From Clavulina sp. PMI_390 (taxonomy: Eukaryota; Basidiomycota; Agaricomycetes; Cantharellales; Hydnaceae), in NCBI GenBank assembly GCA_015039315.1, contig WIDE01000025.1, forward strand, positions 236,366 through 300,365: a stretch of DNA of 64,000 bases, read 5' to 3'. The notes beneath the pieces were generated by a model. It saw nothing but the letters and a program-made list of their open reading frames with translations. It was not told the DNA's origin and searched no databases. The position numbers were made by a program, and so were the translations under genes. Shown here piece by piece: positions 24,801 through 36,906 of the stretch (positions are counted from its first letter, which is position 1; each line of letters opens with the position of its first letter).

Positions 24801-25395
24801 CCCACCTCGCAATTCCTCCAGTCATACCTGGGAACCCTCCCTTTTGCTGCTGGATTGACACAGACACCAGAACTTGATCCCACCCTTTCTAACGGCTATA
24901 GCACGGTTGGGATAAGCGTACCAAACGGCCCCATGGCTGCATCTACAAACAGTGCTGCCGTCCCTCTCATCAATCCAAACCCAATCGCAACTGGAGGGTT
25001 GAATTGGGAGGATCTTCTCAGGATCGGACCCCAGCCAAGTGCGAGCGAGGTGGCCAGCAATAGGTTTGGTGGTGGCATAAATCTGGGAGATGGCGTTCCG
25101 TCCACGTTCGAGCTTGTCGATCCATATGTCGGTTACCAAGGGTTTGGAGGCTCCCTTGGCTTTGCTGTCGAGGCGCAGGCGTTCTTAGGTAGTGGTGGGA
25201 GTTGGAGTACCGATACCTTTGACTGGAGGAGCTTTCTACATTTAGGGTAAGCGTTTTATTTAGCCACTTGTCAATGAGTTTCGATTTTGCCATGCCCCTT
25301 GTCTCAACATGAGCTCACGCATGGTTTATCCAACCAGTCTCAGTCCCAACATAGAGCAGGGCGGCACATCAGGCGGAGATGCAGGGCATTTATAG
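21892..25395 (+). CDS. Zn2Cys6 transcription factor 1 of a tandem trio
   Basis: Nuclear regulator. The zinc binuclear cluster starts at residue 45 as CX2CX6CX11CX2CX6C (CDSCRRKK then IKCD, split by an intron in the same place in all three genes). A coiled-coil-like linker (YVSALEQKLESMEELLRK), an acidic Ser-rich patch (SSGSDDDDGLPE) and the fungal-specific regulatory domain follow. In that domain are HFTPFLPVLHQPTFEAQY, VCAIASRYCEDPR, IGRQSAGW, WTVVGNGIRAAQDIGMHRRR, RPMAYHDEDFDLDLP, VEVDDEYWPLP and IFIHRPFIH. The C-terminal part (from about 24540) is low-complexity, Ser/Pro/Thr-rich, ending in repeated short motifs such as LNWEDLLRIG and GFGGSLGFA. The stop is either TAA at 25248 if the last intron is retained or TAG at 25393 if it is spliced. 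More than ten introns. Targets unknown. Confidence 0.9.
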
Positions 25396-25746
25396 GGCTT
25401 TTGCAATCAGAAAGATTTAGACGACGCCTGCATCCCACTTGGGCAGCGTCAGGAACAGTTTGTTGTTTACCTGGGTCCGCCACTCACTGGTGGCATTGGT
25501 GGGGATGCGTATAAGTTTGTAATATATCATATTAAGGAATATTCTTACCTGCTCTCAGCTTCACCGCTTGGTAGTAACGAAACTATTGAGGGTCGTAAGA
25601 ATTGTGAATTCAAGGGGATGCATTTTACATCATCTAGATGTGCAAATTCGGCACGCCGTTTCGTTACGTGACGCGGACGTGACCACGGCACCTCGGGACT
25701 GTTCTTTTGCATCCCATAACCTCCTCTCTCTTTCAACCGCGTCTAG

Positions 25747-25770
25747 ATGAGCAAGCGTCCTTATCTATGA
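25747..25770 (+). promoter_or_regulatory. Possible upstream ORF of transcription factor 2
   Basis: ATG at 25747 opens a seven-codon frame (MSKRPYL) whose TGA ends at 25770, one base before the main ATG at 25772. If transcribed it could influence initiation on the regulator. Confidence 0.4.
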
Positions 25771-25771
25771 G

Positions 25772-28700
25772 ATGTCAAGCTTTGATAGACATAGCGACGG
25801 TCTGTCAAACATGATTTGGCAGTTGCTTCATAATAATGTTCAACTCCTTGATACGACAGAGGACGCGAAGAGATCGAAGAAGAGAAGGATTCAGAGGGCT
25901 TGTGATAATTGTCGTCGCAAAAAGGTGATAATGAATTTGAATAGGCAGTCAACCTGCACCTTATGCTCAACACCAGGTTCGGTGCGATGCTGCGGAAGCA
26001 TTGCTCAAAGGAGACACCTGTAGCAACTGTGCTTCTTCCGGCGCAGATTGCACCTTCTCGAATGAATCCACGATGCATGGTCAATCTAGAGCGCACGTGA
26101 AAGCATTAGAAGGGAGGATCAAATACTTAGAGGACTTGTTGCGGAAAGCATGTCTTCGATGTTTACTTGAGCGAAAGAGCACCTTCCGTTGACCTCGTCC
26201 CTGTAGCTCGCCACAAGATTTGATATTGAGGCCGAAGTGGCCCAAAAGTTGTCCAACTTTCCTTCAGGGTCATCACCGTTGTATCCTGTTCCAGGCCATT
26301 CGGATCCGTCCCATTCCTCCAGCGTTCGCCAGACGTCTAACAGCGATCTTATATTTCCAAGACCTCTGGGAAATAATGGAACGTCTAGCAATGTTAGAAA
26401 TGAATATGCCGTTGATTCCAGAAGTGATAGCAGTGAAGAAGAGGATGAATTACCTCTCCGGATTACCAGGACACTTCAAGAACTTAACATGAACGAATGC
26501 GGAGGTTCGTATCATGGCAGATCGAGTGGTTTGTGACTCAGAATCTACAAATCCAGATCATAACTAACCGGGCGATTTAGGACTACAGTTCTTGCGAGCA
26601 GCCGCGGTTCTGAGGAGGAAACAAGGCATCCAACAATCTCCTGATTTAGAAGATGGCCCTGTTGTGCCTTCCGAGGTAGCATTCTGTCGTCTATCCAGTT
26701 TTTTTATCACTTATCTTATTTCCTTCTCTCCCCCTATGTGTTTATTTCGTGTAGTGGCAACAGAAACTGATGGAAACTCCTTCGCCTGAAGTATTCACAT
26801 TCCCCCCGGATGAACTTGCTCGGGTTCTTTTTGATCTATTTTTCACACACTTCACCCCTTTCTTTCCTATTATCCATCGACCGACCTTCGAGGCCCAGTA
26901 TGGATCTGGACTCCATCTTAACAATTTGTCATTCGCCAAGTGTGTTATGCTGGTTTATGCGATCGCCTCACGATACTGTGACGATCCCAGGGTGTGCCTA
27001 CAAGACATCGGACGTCAAAGTGCTGGCTGGCCGTATTTTACTCAGGTTGGTGATTTGAAACGAGCACCCCATGTTCCAGCGACACTGCATGACATACAGT
27101 GCTACGTGGTAAGTTCGTTGCCCCCGCAATGAGGCGTATGAATATAGTATTATCCTCAAAACTATCCCTAGATGCTGGCGTATTTTCTTGAAACAACTTT
27201 TGCGCGGAATTCAGCTTGGACTGTGATTGGGAATGGTATCCGTGCTGCTCAAGATGTTGGAATGAATCTGAAAAAACCTAGCAAGGGACCGATAACTCTG
27301 GATGACGAGTTTCAAAAGCGATCGTTCTGGTCAGTTCTGTGCTCCCCCCACGACTGTATTCGGTACTCATTGATATGATCTGGTAGGTGTCTCATTGTTA
27401 TGGATCGATATATGGGCGTGGTGCTCGGTCGTTCGCTAGCATGTCAAGACGAGGAGTGAGCGACTCTCACTTGTGTCGACCAACAATTCACTCACTCCAC
27501 CACATAGCATCGATCTCGACCTTCCAGGTATGTATTTGGGAATAATCATTCCTGCTTGTCACCACCAAACTCGTGCATAGTTGAAATAGACGATGAATAC
27601 TGGAGTTCAATGACTTCAGACGGTTCCCCGGGTCCCGCTCCTTGTCAACCCAATGGTGTCCCATCTAGAGTTTCATTCTTTGGCGCGGCTGTGAGGCTCA
27701 ATCCTATCGTCGCCTCCGCAATGAGGAAGCTCTTCTCTGTGAACAAGTCAACGGCCTCCTTTGATCCCAAAGATGAACAATGGTACCAGGCCATTATATC
27801 AGACCTCGGTTCGTCATCTCTCTCGTTCGCCTTTGGCTTATTCTTATCCTTAGACATTACTCTAGATTCGAGGTTGAAAGACTGGATTGACAATATCCCG
27901 GAACATCGTCAGTAGAACCGTCCAGGAATTTGACCCTATTTTGGAAGCTGATCATTTGTTATCCAGTAAAGTGGGACCCGAACCGGGAGAATGAAATACA
28001 TTTTGTCCAGTCAGCGACCCTCTACGCCTCGTACTACACATGGCGGTCCATCATCCATCGCCCCTTCGTCCATCCTACAAAGGTGCCCAGTCCAATTTCC
28101 TTCGACCCGGTTTTGGCCAGCACTAGTGCTGCAAGGTCATGTAGCCGCGTGCTGGAGGCTCTCCAAAAACGTGGCATACGGGCGCCCTCGCCCTTGCTTA
28201 GTGCGGCCATCAACAGTGGCACGGTACTGCTCATGGCTCTCTGGAAGGCTAAGCGGGAAGGGGTATCCGTCAACAGTGGAATAAATATGCAGGACGTCAA
28301 CCATTGCGTTGATTTCCTAAAAGCCTACCAAGAGGAGTAAGCATTCATTTCAATCCCCATATAGCCGATGTCTGCTTACTATCGTCTGTTTAGATGGCAC
28401 ACTGCAAAGCTTTTACTTGTGATATTAGAAGATCTTGCAAGTGGCGGTGAGCTCGACATGAGCAATCCGCCGAAACAGATGCCAAACCTCAAGCGCAGCC
28501 ATTCTCAGTTTCAGGATAGTTTTGCGACTGTGCCTCTAGTTGATCCACTCCTAGCGAAGAATGAAGTGACTTTCAGTTCTGGGGACTTGACGGAAAGCAG
28601 CGAACAACTGTTAGTAGTCAAACCCCTATATTTCTTTATATTTTCTTATATTGCGCGTCGCTTTTGATGAGCTAGTGACGTTCCTCCATCCTCGGTATAT

Positions 28701-29263
28701 CCAGCCAGAAGCTTTGCCGAGCGACGCCCGATTTCACCAGCTACCGAGATCCTCAGGTCTTATTTGGGAGTGCTCCCTTTGGAAGCTTTCGGGCCTGGCT
28801 TGAACGCATACTTTGGAGCTTTTGATCCGCTCCCCAGCAGCGCAATCGAAACAAGTTTTTCAAGCAGTCCACTACTACAATCCCCCAGCTCGGGCTCTTT
28901 GCTGTCAACATATACAAACGTGAACGCAAACCCGGCAGGAACATTGGAGTGGGGTGCCAGAACAAGCAACAACGATGTTGACGCCAGTGGACTCAACCAT
29001 ACAACTTATCCCAATACTAGTCCATCCGCATTCGGCCTTGTTAACTCATCAGCTTCCACTCAAGAATTCGGAACTTCTGTTGACCTCGCTACAGAGGAAC
29101 AGACCCTCCCAGGTGGCGGTGGGGGATGGAATGCTGATGCGCTTGACTGGGAGTGCCTTCTAGACGTGGAGTAAGTAGACGTCTCCCTTGCCGTTGCGCT
29201 ACTCCTCTAGAGGCTTACGGATGGACTACTGGCCGCAGGCCCAGTGTGGGAAGACCCAATTAG
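25772..29263 (+). CDS. Zn2Cys6 transcription factor 2 of the trio
   Basis: Paralogue of the gene at 21892 with the same exon order. Zinc cluster from residue 44: CDNCRRKK | VRCD, then CSNCASSGADC. The linker reads HVKALEGRIKYLEDLLRK, the acidic patch SDSSEEEDELP. The regulatory domain carries HFTPFFPIIHRPTFEAQY, YAIASRYCDDPR, IGRQSAGW, GNGIRAAQDVGMNLKK, DEDIDLDLP and VEIDDEYW. Here the RRR after GM in its sisters is NLKK and the DEEYW neighbourhood has diverged, suggesting it is the most divergent of the three. The C-terminal low-complexity region is shorter and ends DWECLLDVE with TAA at 29172-29174, or nine residues later (TAG 29261-29263) if the last intron is removed. A short ORF lies immediately upstream. 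Confidence 0.88.
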
Positions 29264-29544
29264 TCAAAAAGAAGTACGGAGAAAGAATAGCAAATGCACC
29301 CCTTCTCCTCAATCAGGATAGAAAACCGACAAGACTGAAGCGAGCACATTAGCGTCGCCGTATATTTTGCCTAGTTTTGCATGTATTCATTATATTTATG
29401 GTTTCGTTCGTGAATATGGAAGTCTTCCGATGCGCAACTGTTTGTCTCTGTGTATCTTCGGTGCCGATCCCTTGTCGCTGCGTAAGGTGTCTTGACTCAC
29501 CCAATATTGTAGATCACCCACTCCTCGGAATATTAGACAAGACC

Positions 29545-32500
29545 ATGGACGGTGTTGGCCATTCAAAACCTTCTGCGGCCTTTGAAGCTGATCGTACCGG
29601 CGCCGGCACCGATTCAGCGAAGAGCAAGAGGCGACGAGTCCAAAGGGCTTGTGATAGTTGTCGCCGAAAAAAGGTGCCGTCTTGGCACTCATGATCGACA
29701 TGTTCCTTATACTTGATAGCTAGATTCGGTGTGACGCCGCTCAAGCTCTCGCTAGCGGCAGCAATTGCAGCAACTGTGCTAGCGCGGGCTCAAAGTGCAC
29801 ATTCTTCAATGAAACAACAAAACGTGGCCCATCCAAATCATACGTTAGCGAATTAGAACAGAAGCTTGAAAATATGGAGGAGCTCTTGCGTAGAGTATGT
29901 CTTGAAACTCTCTGCGAACCCCTCATTTCATTCATATCTGATCTTACCTAGCTGGCCCTCCGGAGCGACATTGAGGCAGACCTGGTTCAGCACGCTTCGG
30001 AATTAGGTTTAACTCCCCCGACATTCGGACCCTCACCAAAACAATCCAAGTTGTCACACTCACCTGACCCCGGGTCGACAGCCACCATCCACCTCTCACT
30101 CCCTGCACAGAGCCACTTCATAGCTTGCTGTACCCCCGACGAAGAAACTGAATTTGATAATAGCTTGAGTGAAAGTGATTATGACGATGACTTGTTACCT
30201 TCAAATATCTCCCAAGCACTTCTCAAATTCAACATCGAAGTCCATGAGAGCAGGAGGCTATTTCACGGCAAATCTAGCGGTTTGTGGTTCGTGGGGCTAT
30301 ATTTTTGATTTTGATTGACCACCAAATGAAGGTTTCAGGTTGGTACAAGAAGCAACCCAGCTGAAGAGAGAACAGGGCATCCAACCAGCTCGTGATCGAG
30401 AAGCGTCAGATTTCAAATACGCACATGAAGTAAGCTATGCTATTCAAGTTTCTGCATCACTAATTTCACGACATTCGATCTTTATATGCGCTAACCTTTC
30501 AGTGGGAGCAACGACTAATGGCAACACCTATTCCCAACATATTTACATTTCCTCCCGAGGACCTTATCCGCATTCTCTTTGATTTATTCTTCCGTCATTT
30601 TACTACATTCCTCCCCGTGATCCATCGTCCTACATTTGAGGCGCAGTACAATGCTGGACTCCATCTCAAGGACAGATCATTTGGGAGGTCGGTTCTTCTG
30701 GCTTGCGCGATTGCATCTCGATACTGCGATGATCCCAGAGTCTTCCTGAAAGGGATTGGGCGGCAGAGTGCTGGGTGGATCTTCTTTACTCAAGCTCGTG
30801 ACCTGCAGCGGCTCGCTCATGTCCCGGCGACGCTCCATGACATACAGTGCTATGTAGTAAGTCTCCATTCTTCTTGGTCACCACATTTGGTGTGTGCGTC
30901 ACTATAACCTCTCATTCTTCTATAGATGTTGTCTTATTTTCTCCAAACAACATATGCGCATAATTCGGCCTGGGCTGTCCTTGGGAATGGAATTCGCGCT
31001 GCACAGGATACCGGCATGCACCGAAGGAGACCTAGTAAAGGAATTATCTCTCTTCATGATGAACAGCAGAAACGAGCATTCTGGTAAATTCCCCCCTCAC
31101 ATGCTATGGTGAGCAGGAATGACGCTCCAGATAGGTGTCTCATTTTCATGGATCGCCAGCTGAGCGCATTGCTTGGTCGACCCCTCGCATGTCAAGATGA
31201 GGAGTGAGGGTTCTGTTTCATTCACTCGACCCACAATACACTAATTGCGATATATATATATATATAGTTTTGACCTTGACTTGCCAGGTGTGCCTTCTTG
31301 ACGAGCTCTATGCGAACTTCTTCTCACCATTGTCTCGTTAGTCGAAGTGGATGACGAATACTGGGGCCTTCCGGATCCAGAGGGTTATATGACGTCCACT
31401 CCTCGTCAACCCACTGGAATGCCATCAAATATGTCGTGTTTCGTGGCTTCTCTCAAGCTCAGCGATATTATGGCCTTGACACTGAGGACAATCTACTCAA
31501 CAAATAAGTCTAGAGCACTTCTTGGACTGGGAGGAGAGAAATGGAATCAATTTATTGTTTCTGAGCTAGGTGAGATATATTTGGTTCGTGTTAATAGGCC
31601 GTCTCACTCCTTGCTCTAGATTCGAGGATGAATAAATGGGTTGATGCTATTCCTGAACATCGTTAGTGCTGCCCCATCTGCTACATTCCCAAAACGTCCC
31701 ACCAAAGAAAACCAGCTAATCATTCGGGAGTATAGTCAAGTGGGACCCAAACCTGCAAAACGACGAACACTTTGTGCAATCCGCAATCCTATACGCTGCA
31801 TATCACACCTGGCAGATTTTTATCCATCGTCCCTTCATTCATTCGTCAAAGGAACCAAGTGCTCTCTCCTTCCCATCAATGTCAATCTGCACAAATGCTG
31901 CCCGATCATGTAGCCATGTGTTGGAGGCTCTTCAGGTCCGGGGGAAGCGTGCCCCTGCTGGCGTGCTTGCAGGGGCCATCAATAGTGGGATTGTCCTGCT
32001 CATGGCACTCTGGAGCTCGAATAAAACAGGCTCTTCGGTTGATGCTCAAGGGGTCATGCGGGATGTCAACCAATGCATATCGTTCTTGAAAGATTGTCAA
32101 CTAGAGTGCGCCCCATTCACAACTATCTATTCTACGTGTCACTGACATTGCCCTAGCTGGCAATGCGCCAAGCTGCTGGTGGATATCTTGGAGGATCTAG
32201 CGAACTGCGGGGATCTCGATCTTGGCGAGGCTTCAACAACTACGAAACGGAGCTACGACGAAATCCAGGACAGGCCTCTTGATGCAACCGGCTCTGGCGA
32301 TAGGCAACCTTACGCGGGACAAAGTCCATATTCTGACTTTCCGCATCCGGGTGCTAACACCCTAGCTATCATGCCGCGCCCTCCTGACCCTATTCCGCCT
32401 ATCCCTTTGCACCCTTCATCTATCCTGACCGATCCAGGCACTCATATCCCAGGGCCGCTTGGGCAACCCTCTAACTCTGATCACTCGAGTCTAGTTGGCG

Positions 32501-33086
32501 GATCAGCTCCCATGTCGCCTACCACGCAATTCCTACACTCATATGTTGCTACTCTTCCTTTAGAGGGCGTAGCTGCAGGCTTCAAGGCTTCTTTCATGGC
32601 GCCTGACACTCCATTTGGTCATCAGCCTGGTCCAAGAGGGTCAGAGCCTCCAGGTCAGCCGCCCACCATATCCACTGGGGGCTCCGCTTCTGTTACCGAA
32701 CCAGACGCAAATCCCACTGAGTCCCTGAATTGGGGCCAGTTTCTGGGAGTCGGGCCGCATCCTAATACAACCTCTCCCAGTGCAATCCCTAATAGCACAC
32801 CTTTTTATGTCGCCGCTCCAGGTACATATGAGGACCTCTATCTAGGCTATCATGGATTTGGGGGCTCGTTGGGGTTTGCTGCAGAGGCACAAGCGTTCTT
32901 GGGCGGCACAGGTAGGGAGCCTACTGGGTTTGACTGGACAAACTTCCTGAACTTCGGGTGAGTATCTCGCTTCGTTCTCGGTACATACTACTCTTCCCGC
33001 GTTTGCCAATAGCCATTGATGATGTGTTGTTGTACGTTAGCTCAAACACAGATGCCAGCGCTATCCAGAAGGATCCAGGACGTTAG
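29545..33086 (+). CDS. Zn2Cys6 transcription factor 3 of the trio
   Basis: Third paralogue. Zinc cluster from residue 36: CDSCRRKK | IRCD, then CSNCASAGSKC; linker YVSELEQKLENMEELLRR; acidic patch SLSESDYDDDLLP. The regulatory domain contains HFTTFLPVIHRPTFEAQY, ACAIASRYCDDPR, WAVLGNGIRAAQDTGMHRRR, RPLACQDEDFDLDLP, VEVDDEYWGLPDP and IFIHRPFIH. It is closest to factor 1 in the second half (LLGLGGEKWNQ against LLGFGGEKWDQ; AINSGIVLLMALWS in both). The low-complexity C-terminus from about 32230 is Pro/Ser/Thr-rich and ends TGFDWTNFLNFG with TGA at 32959-32961, or at TAG 33084-33086 with the final intron removed. An AT microsatellite forms the 3' end of one intron. Confidence 0.9.
31250..31267 (+). 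repeat. (TA)n microsatellite in an intron
   Basis: Nine AT units ending in TATAG, forming the 3' part of an intron of the third transcription factor. Confidence 0.85.
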
Positions 33087-33404
33087 CGCAAATATACGCT
33101 GTGCAGGATAGTTATTGGTCTCAAGTGTTATTCCCTCTGACTCAATGCATGATTTCGTTTGTTCCTGCCGACGTGTTTGCATTTATCACTTCCTGTGAAT
33201 ATGACTGCTCGCGCATATACGTCGCCCTCGTAGTGTACTTCAACTGGCTCATTTGATCAGAGACACCATGCAATTCTCAATCAATTTTCGACCACGTTCG
33301 TATTTCTACTGGTACAAGACTACAAGGAACTCGAAGGGATTATCAAATTGAGGGAGGGGGGTTCGTCTATATATTTCGGAATCTACTCCTGAGAGATGTG
33401 ATAG
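33087..33404. other. Intergenic region between convergent genes
   Basis: Short convergent 3' region between transcription factor 3 and pyruvate decarboxylase. No gene seen. Confidence 0.6.
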
Positions 33405-36231
33405 CTAGCCTTGGTTGGCTTTCGCGGAGAGTTTTGCCTGTGTAAGCAAAGCGCGGGGCGCATCATCCTATATTGGTCCAAAGGATCATTGGAACACTTC
33501 CTAATACAATGACTGAGAACCTAAAGGCTCACCCTAGGCATGACGAGTTCGACCAACTGGATGCACTCCGCCTTCCCAAACTGCTCGTCATTCAAGAGCT
33601 GATCAAGCTCACTTTGAGAACTAACACGATAGCTCTTGTGAGTGCGCAACGCAGCGACGTCCACTGGCAAGGCATTCGATGGATAAGTGTTGGCATCTGG
33701 TGCGGGCGAGAAGAGGGACAAGATGGCTTGGTGGTTCCAGCGAGCGATCTGGTTGTACTGAGCACGAGGGCCGTTGATCTGGCGTTCAATTTCGTAGCCA
33801 TCACTGAAGGATAAATGGAAGCCGTGCAACACGCACGAGCAGAGTGTATATTCGTTAGATCTGGCTTGAAGAGGGAAAGGGAAAGTCACGACTCACTTAT
33901 TCAACACGAAGAGAATAGGCTTCAGCCCATGATTGATCATGGTCCCAATCTGTGGAATATTTGTCGCAGTAGAACGATGAGTGAGAAATGAACGAGTATA
34001 TGTGGAGGTGAAGACAGACCTCCTGAACAGTCAACTGCAAGCTACCATCGCCTACAAACAAGATGGTCCTCCTGCCTTGTTCTCTGGCAGCGAACGCCGC
34101 ACCGAGCGTGGCTGGGACACTCCATCCAATCGAACCCCACAGAACTAACCGCAGGCCCCATAGAAAAGGAAGAGTCAGATCCAGTAAACTCGCTATTGCG
34201 GAAGCAAAGACGCCGCACCCTGGAGCAGCAACGAAACGCCCTTTGGAAGCGTCGTGTCGAGGATGCCAAACTCTGACGTGCCCGTCTCGCCGACGATGAC
34301 ATCACCCTCCTTGAAGAAACTCGAGAGGCGTGGCCACAAGTACGCATGGGTGATCGCCTCTTTCTCTGTCTCACGCTTTTTGGCATCCTCAGCGGTGATT
34401 TCCTCCGAGATCGGGTTTTGCGGTTCTTTCTCAGCTGGGACGACGTTGGCGAGGCGTCGATCTTCGGTGGCGTGGGTGAGGGAGGCGGCGGTCGCTTGGG
34501 AGTGAAGCTTCTTGGGGAGCGCAGATAGTGTGTCTTTGAGCGCTGTGAGGATTGAGCGGAGGCCGACGTCAGGGTAGTCTGGCAGGTCGCATTGTTATAT
34601 TATTAGCATAGGTGACACGGCGAAAACGTAATGGAGGGAAAGGACACTTACGAGCGTATCCGGCAGTGACGTGCGAGATATGAAGTTCAACGGTCTGCGA
34701 GCTCTTGAGGCTGTAAGAGAAGCTACCAGTGTTGAAGTCGCTCTGGCGTGGGTAGGTCATGAGTGACTCGAATCCCTGGATGGGAGCAGCCAACATACCT
34801 TGAGGGGTCCGACGTCAATGACAAGATCAGCAGTATCCATCAACGCCTGGACAGAAGGCACAGTGATGCTTCCAATATAGATCTACAGAAATAATACCAG
34901 GCTGATTAGCACGACATCATCACCAATCGACCTCTCAACTCACCCCAGCGAATTGTGGATGCCTTTCGTCCACAGTCCCTTTCCCCATGGGACTAGTGAA
35001 CACCATCATACCAGTGGCTTCAACCAGCTCCATCACCAAGTCTTCCACTCCCAACCGCTCGGCGATCGCGTCAATGAGCACCACGGGGTTCTTTGCGGAT
35101 GCATAGAGCTGAGTGATCGCTTCGACAGCAGCGGCGAGAGCCTCAGGATCTTTCGGAGCAGGGAGAGGTGCACTTGAGAGAAGTGCTGGGTGAGGTGAAG
35201 ACGAACTTGGTGGGAGCGGCGTCAAGAGCGGTGCGGAGGAGATCAGAGGGTGGACCAGGTTCGTTGGCACTACCAAGGATTCGCAGCGTGAGGATGATAT
35301 ATGTTTGCGGAGTTGTTCAAAGCAGCCAGCACTCACGGGTGAGGTATACAGGGCGGCACTGTGGGAGGAGTGAGAAGTATGAAAGAAGCCCATGAGATTC
35401 GTGTACTCACCTCGGTCAAGGCGGCGATCAGCGTCTCGTCAATCAGCTTTCCAGCGTTTTCAGCCTCCGTAAGGAACGTCGACTTGCAGGTGATGTGACC
35501 AGACATGTGCTCGAAAGCATGGAAATCTGTCGCACACTCCATCAGCCATGGATGTCAAGTCCGGTTTAGAACGATCGAATACTCACTTCCGTCGCCTAAT
35601 GTATGGCTGTAGAAACATATAAGCATTAATATCTCATTGTAATGTCAAACTTTCTGGTCGAGAACTTACTGAAGCAGAGCGTGCCCTTCCTGGAGGCTAA
35701 TGCTGGGGACACCAACAAGGTGAAGAGCAGGAATTCTCTCTGAGTAGCATCCAGCTATGTAATCATCCAAAGAGGTGTCAGATGGCGGTGTGATACTCGT
35801 TTCAATGTGCAAGGGACTCACCGACTCCATTTAGCGCACTCAGTTCACCAACACCGAATGTGGTGACCATTGCAGCAAGGCTACGCTTCACGCGCGCATT
35901 GCCATCCATAGCGTAAGCCTAAAAGAGTGGGATGTCAATCGGCAGCTAGTGGTGAGACTTATTAATAGCACTATCACTGACAGCGTTGAGCTCATTGGCA
36001 TTCCCGACCCATTTGATCGACGGATGGGCTTCCACAAGGTCAAGGAAAGCCTGCGAGTGGAGCAGCAAATTATCCCGTTATTTTCGATGGACGATCTAAA
36101 GGTCAGGCACTCACCAAGTTGAAATCGCCCGGGACGCCGAATAACGACGTCACTCCAAGCTGGGAGAGACGTTCGAGGATGTAGTCTCCAACGGAGATCT
36201 GAGCAGGATACGACTTCTGGGGTTGGGACAT
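33405..36231 (-). CDS. pdc1: Pyruvate decarboxylase, copy 1
   Basis: Thiamine-diphosphate and Mg-dependent enzyme converting pyruvate to acetaldehyde and CO2 in the cytosol (alcoholic fermentation). The ATG at 36231 gives [18 protein letters not shown] and then [18 protein letters not shown]. Many short exons follow. Catalytic elements are intact: GNANELNA with the cofactor-activating Glu, the HH pair in LLHHTLGDG (reconstituted across an intron), the [12 protein letters not shown] cofactor motif followed by VLNN, and DGYEIER with the late catalytic Glu. The last exon is short: after VMPR an intron is removed and [20 protein letters not shown] ends at 33405. Without that splice the frame stops after MPRVSL. 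Tandem paralogue of the gene at 40906. Confidence 0.93.
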
Positions 36232-36906
36232 CAGCAGACGAGGCGCGGGGTTTTTTCGAGGGTAGGGCGGTGTATGGGACTAGGGAACCAGAAGATAAGG
36301 CCGGAAGGGATCGGGTCTCGAGCTTCGATCCTGCTCAGTTATGTCAATGCAGTCAGCGGGGCCCAGACCAGCATCGACGAGATCAAACGGAGCAGGTCGA
36401 GAGTTATCAATAAACCAGGGCACCATCGAAAAGGTTTCTTAGCAGATGATTTCGTCCGTTTCCGAAGAGCCTGAAAGGTTTTGGGAATTTGCAGCGATTT
36501 CTTGCAACCGTGAGAAGCAGATTCGATTTAGTGCCTCGTCGATGACCACAAGTCACACCACCCAATTGAGGCAGGAGACAGCGTCAACTTGCCACTATCA
36601 AGAGTGATGCCAAGTAAATGGATGGCAGGGTGTAAAACGCGAGCTTCTGGATTCCTGATAGAGAGCTCCTCTATCAGCTTTACCTCGGAGATCTGCCACC
36701 AACCAATGGCAGTATCCATACTGCCATTGATATCTTGGTCATTGCCCGATTTCCAATTGTGAGACAAGAATTTCACCAACTTTCTTGGAAGCAGTGCACT
36801 CTTGGACAGACGCGCAGTCTCAGACCCCCATGGACGAACAGAACTGTTCTTCCACCAGCAGGGATCTCTGTCTAACCTCTATCACACTTGCATCTGGACA
36901 AAGACG
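36232..36906. promoter_or_regulatory. Divergent upstream region
   Basis: Lies between the start of pyruvate decarboxylase 1 (-) and the small gene at 36907 (+). No coding pattern; should contain both promoters. Confidence 0.4.

Noticed and set aside
36802..36906. Extended start of the hypothetical gene (DRRAVSDPH...)
   Set aside because: The first codon is TTG; the first ATG is at 36907.
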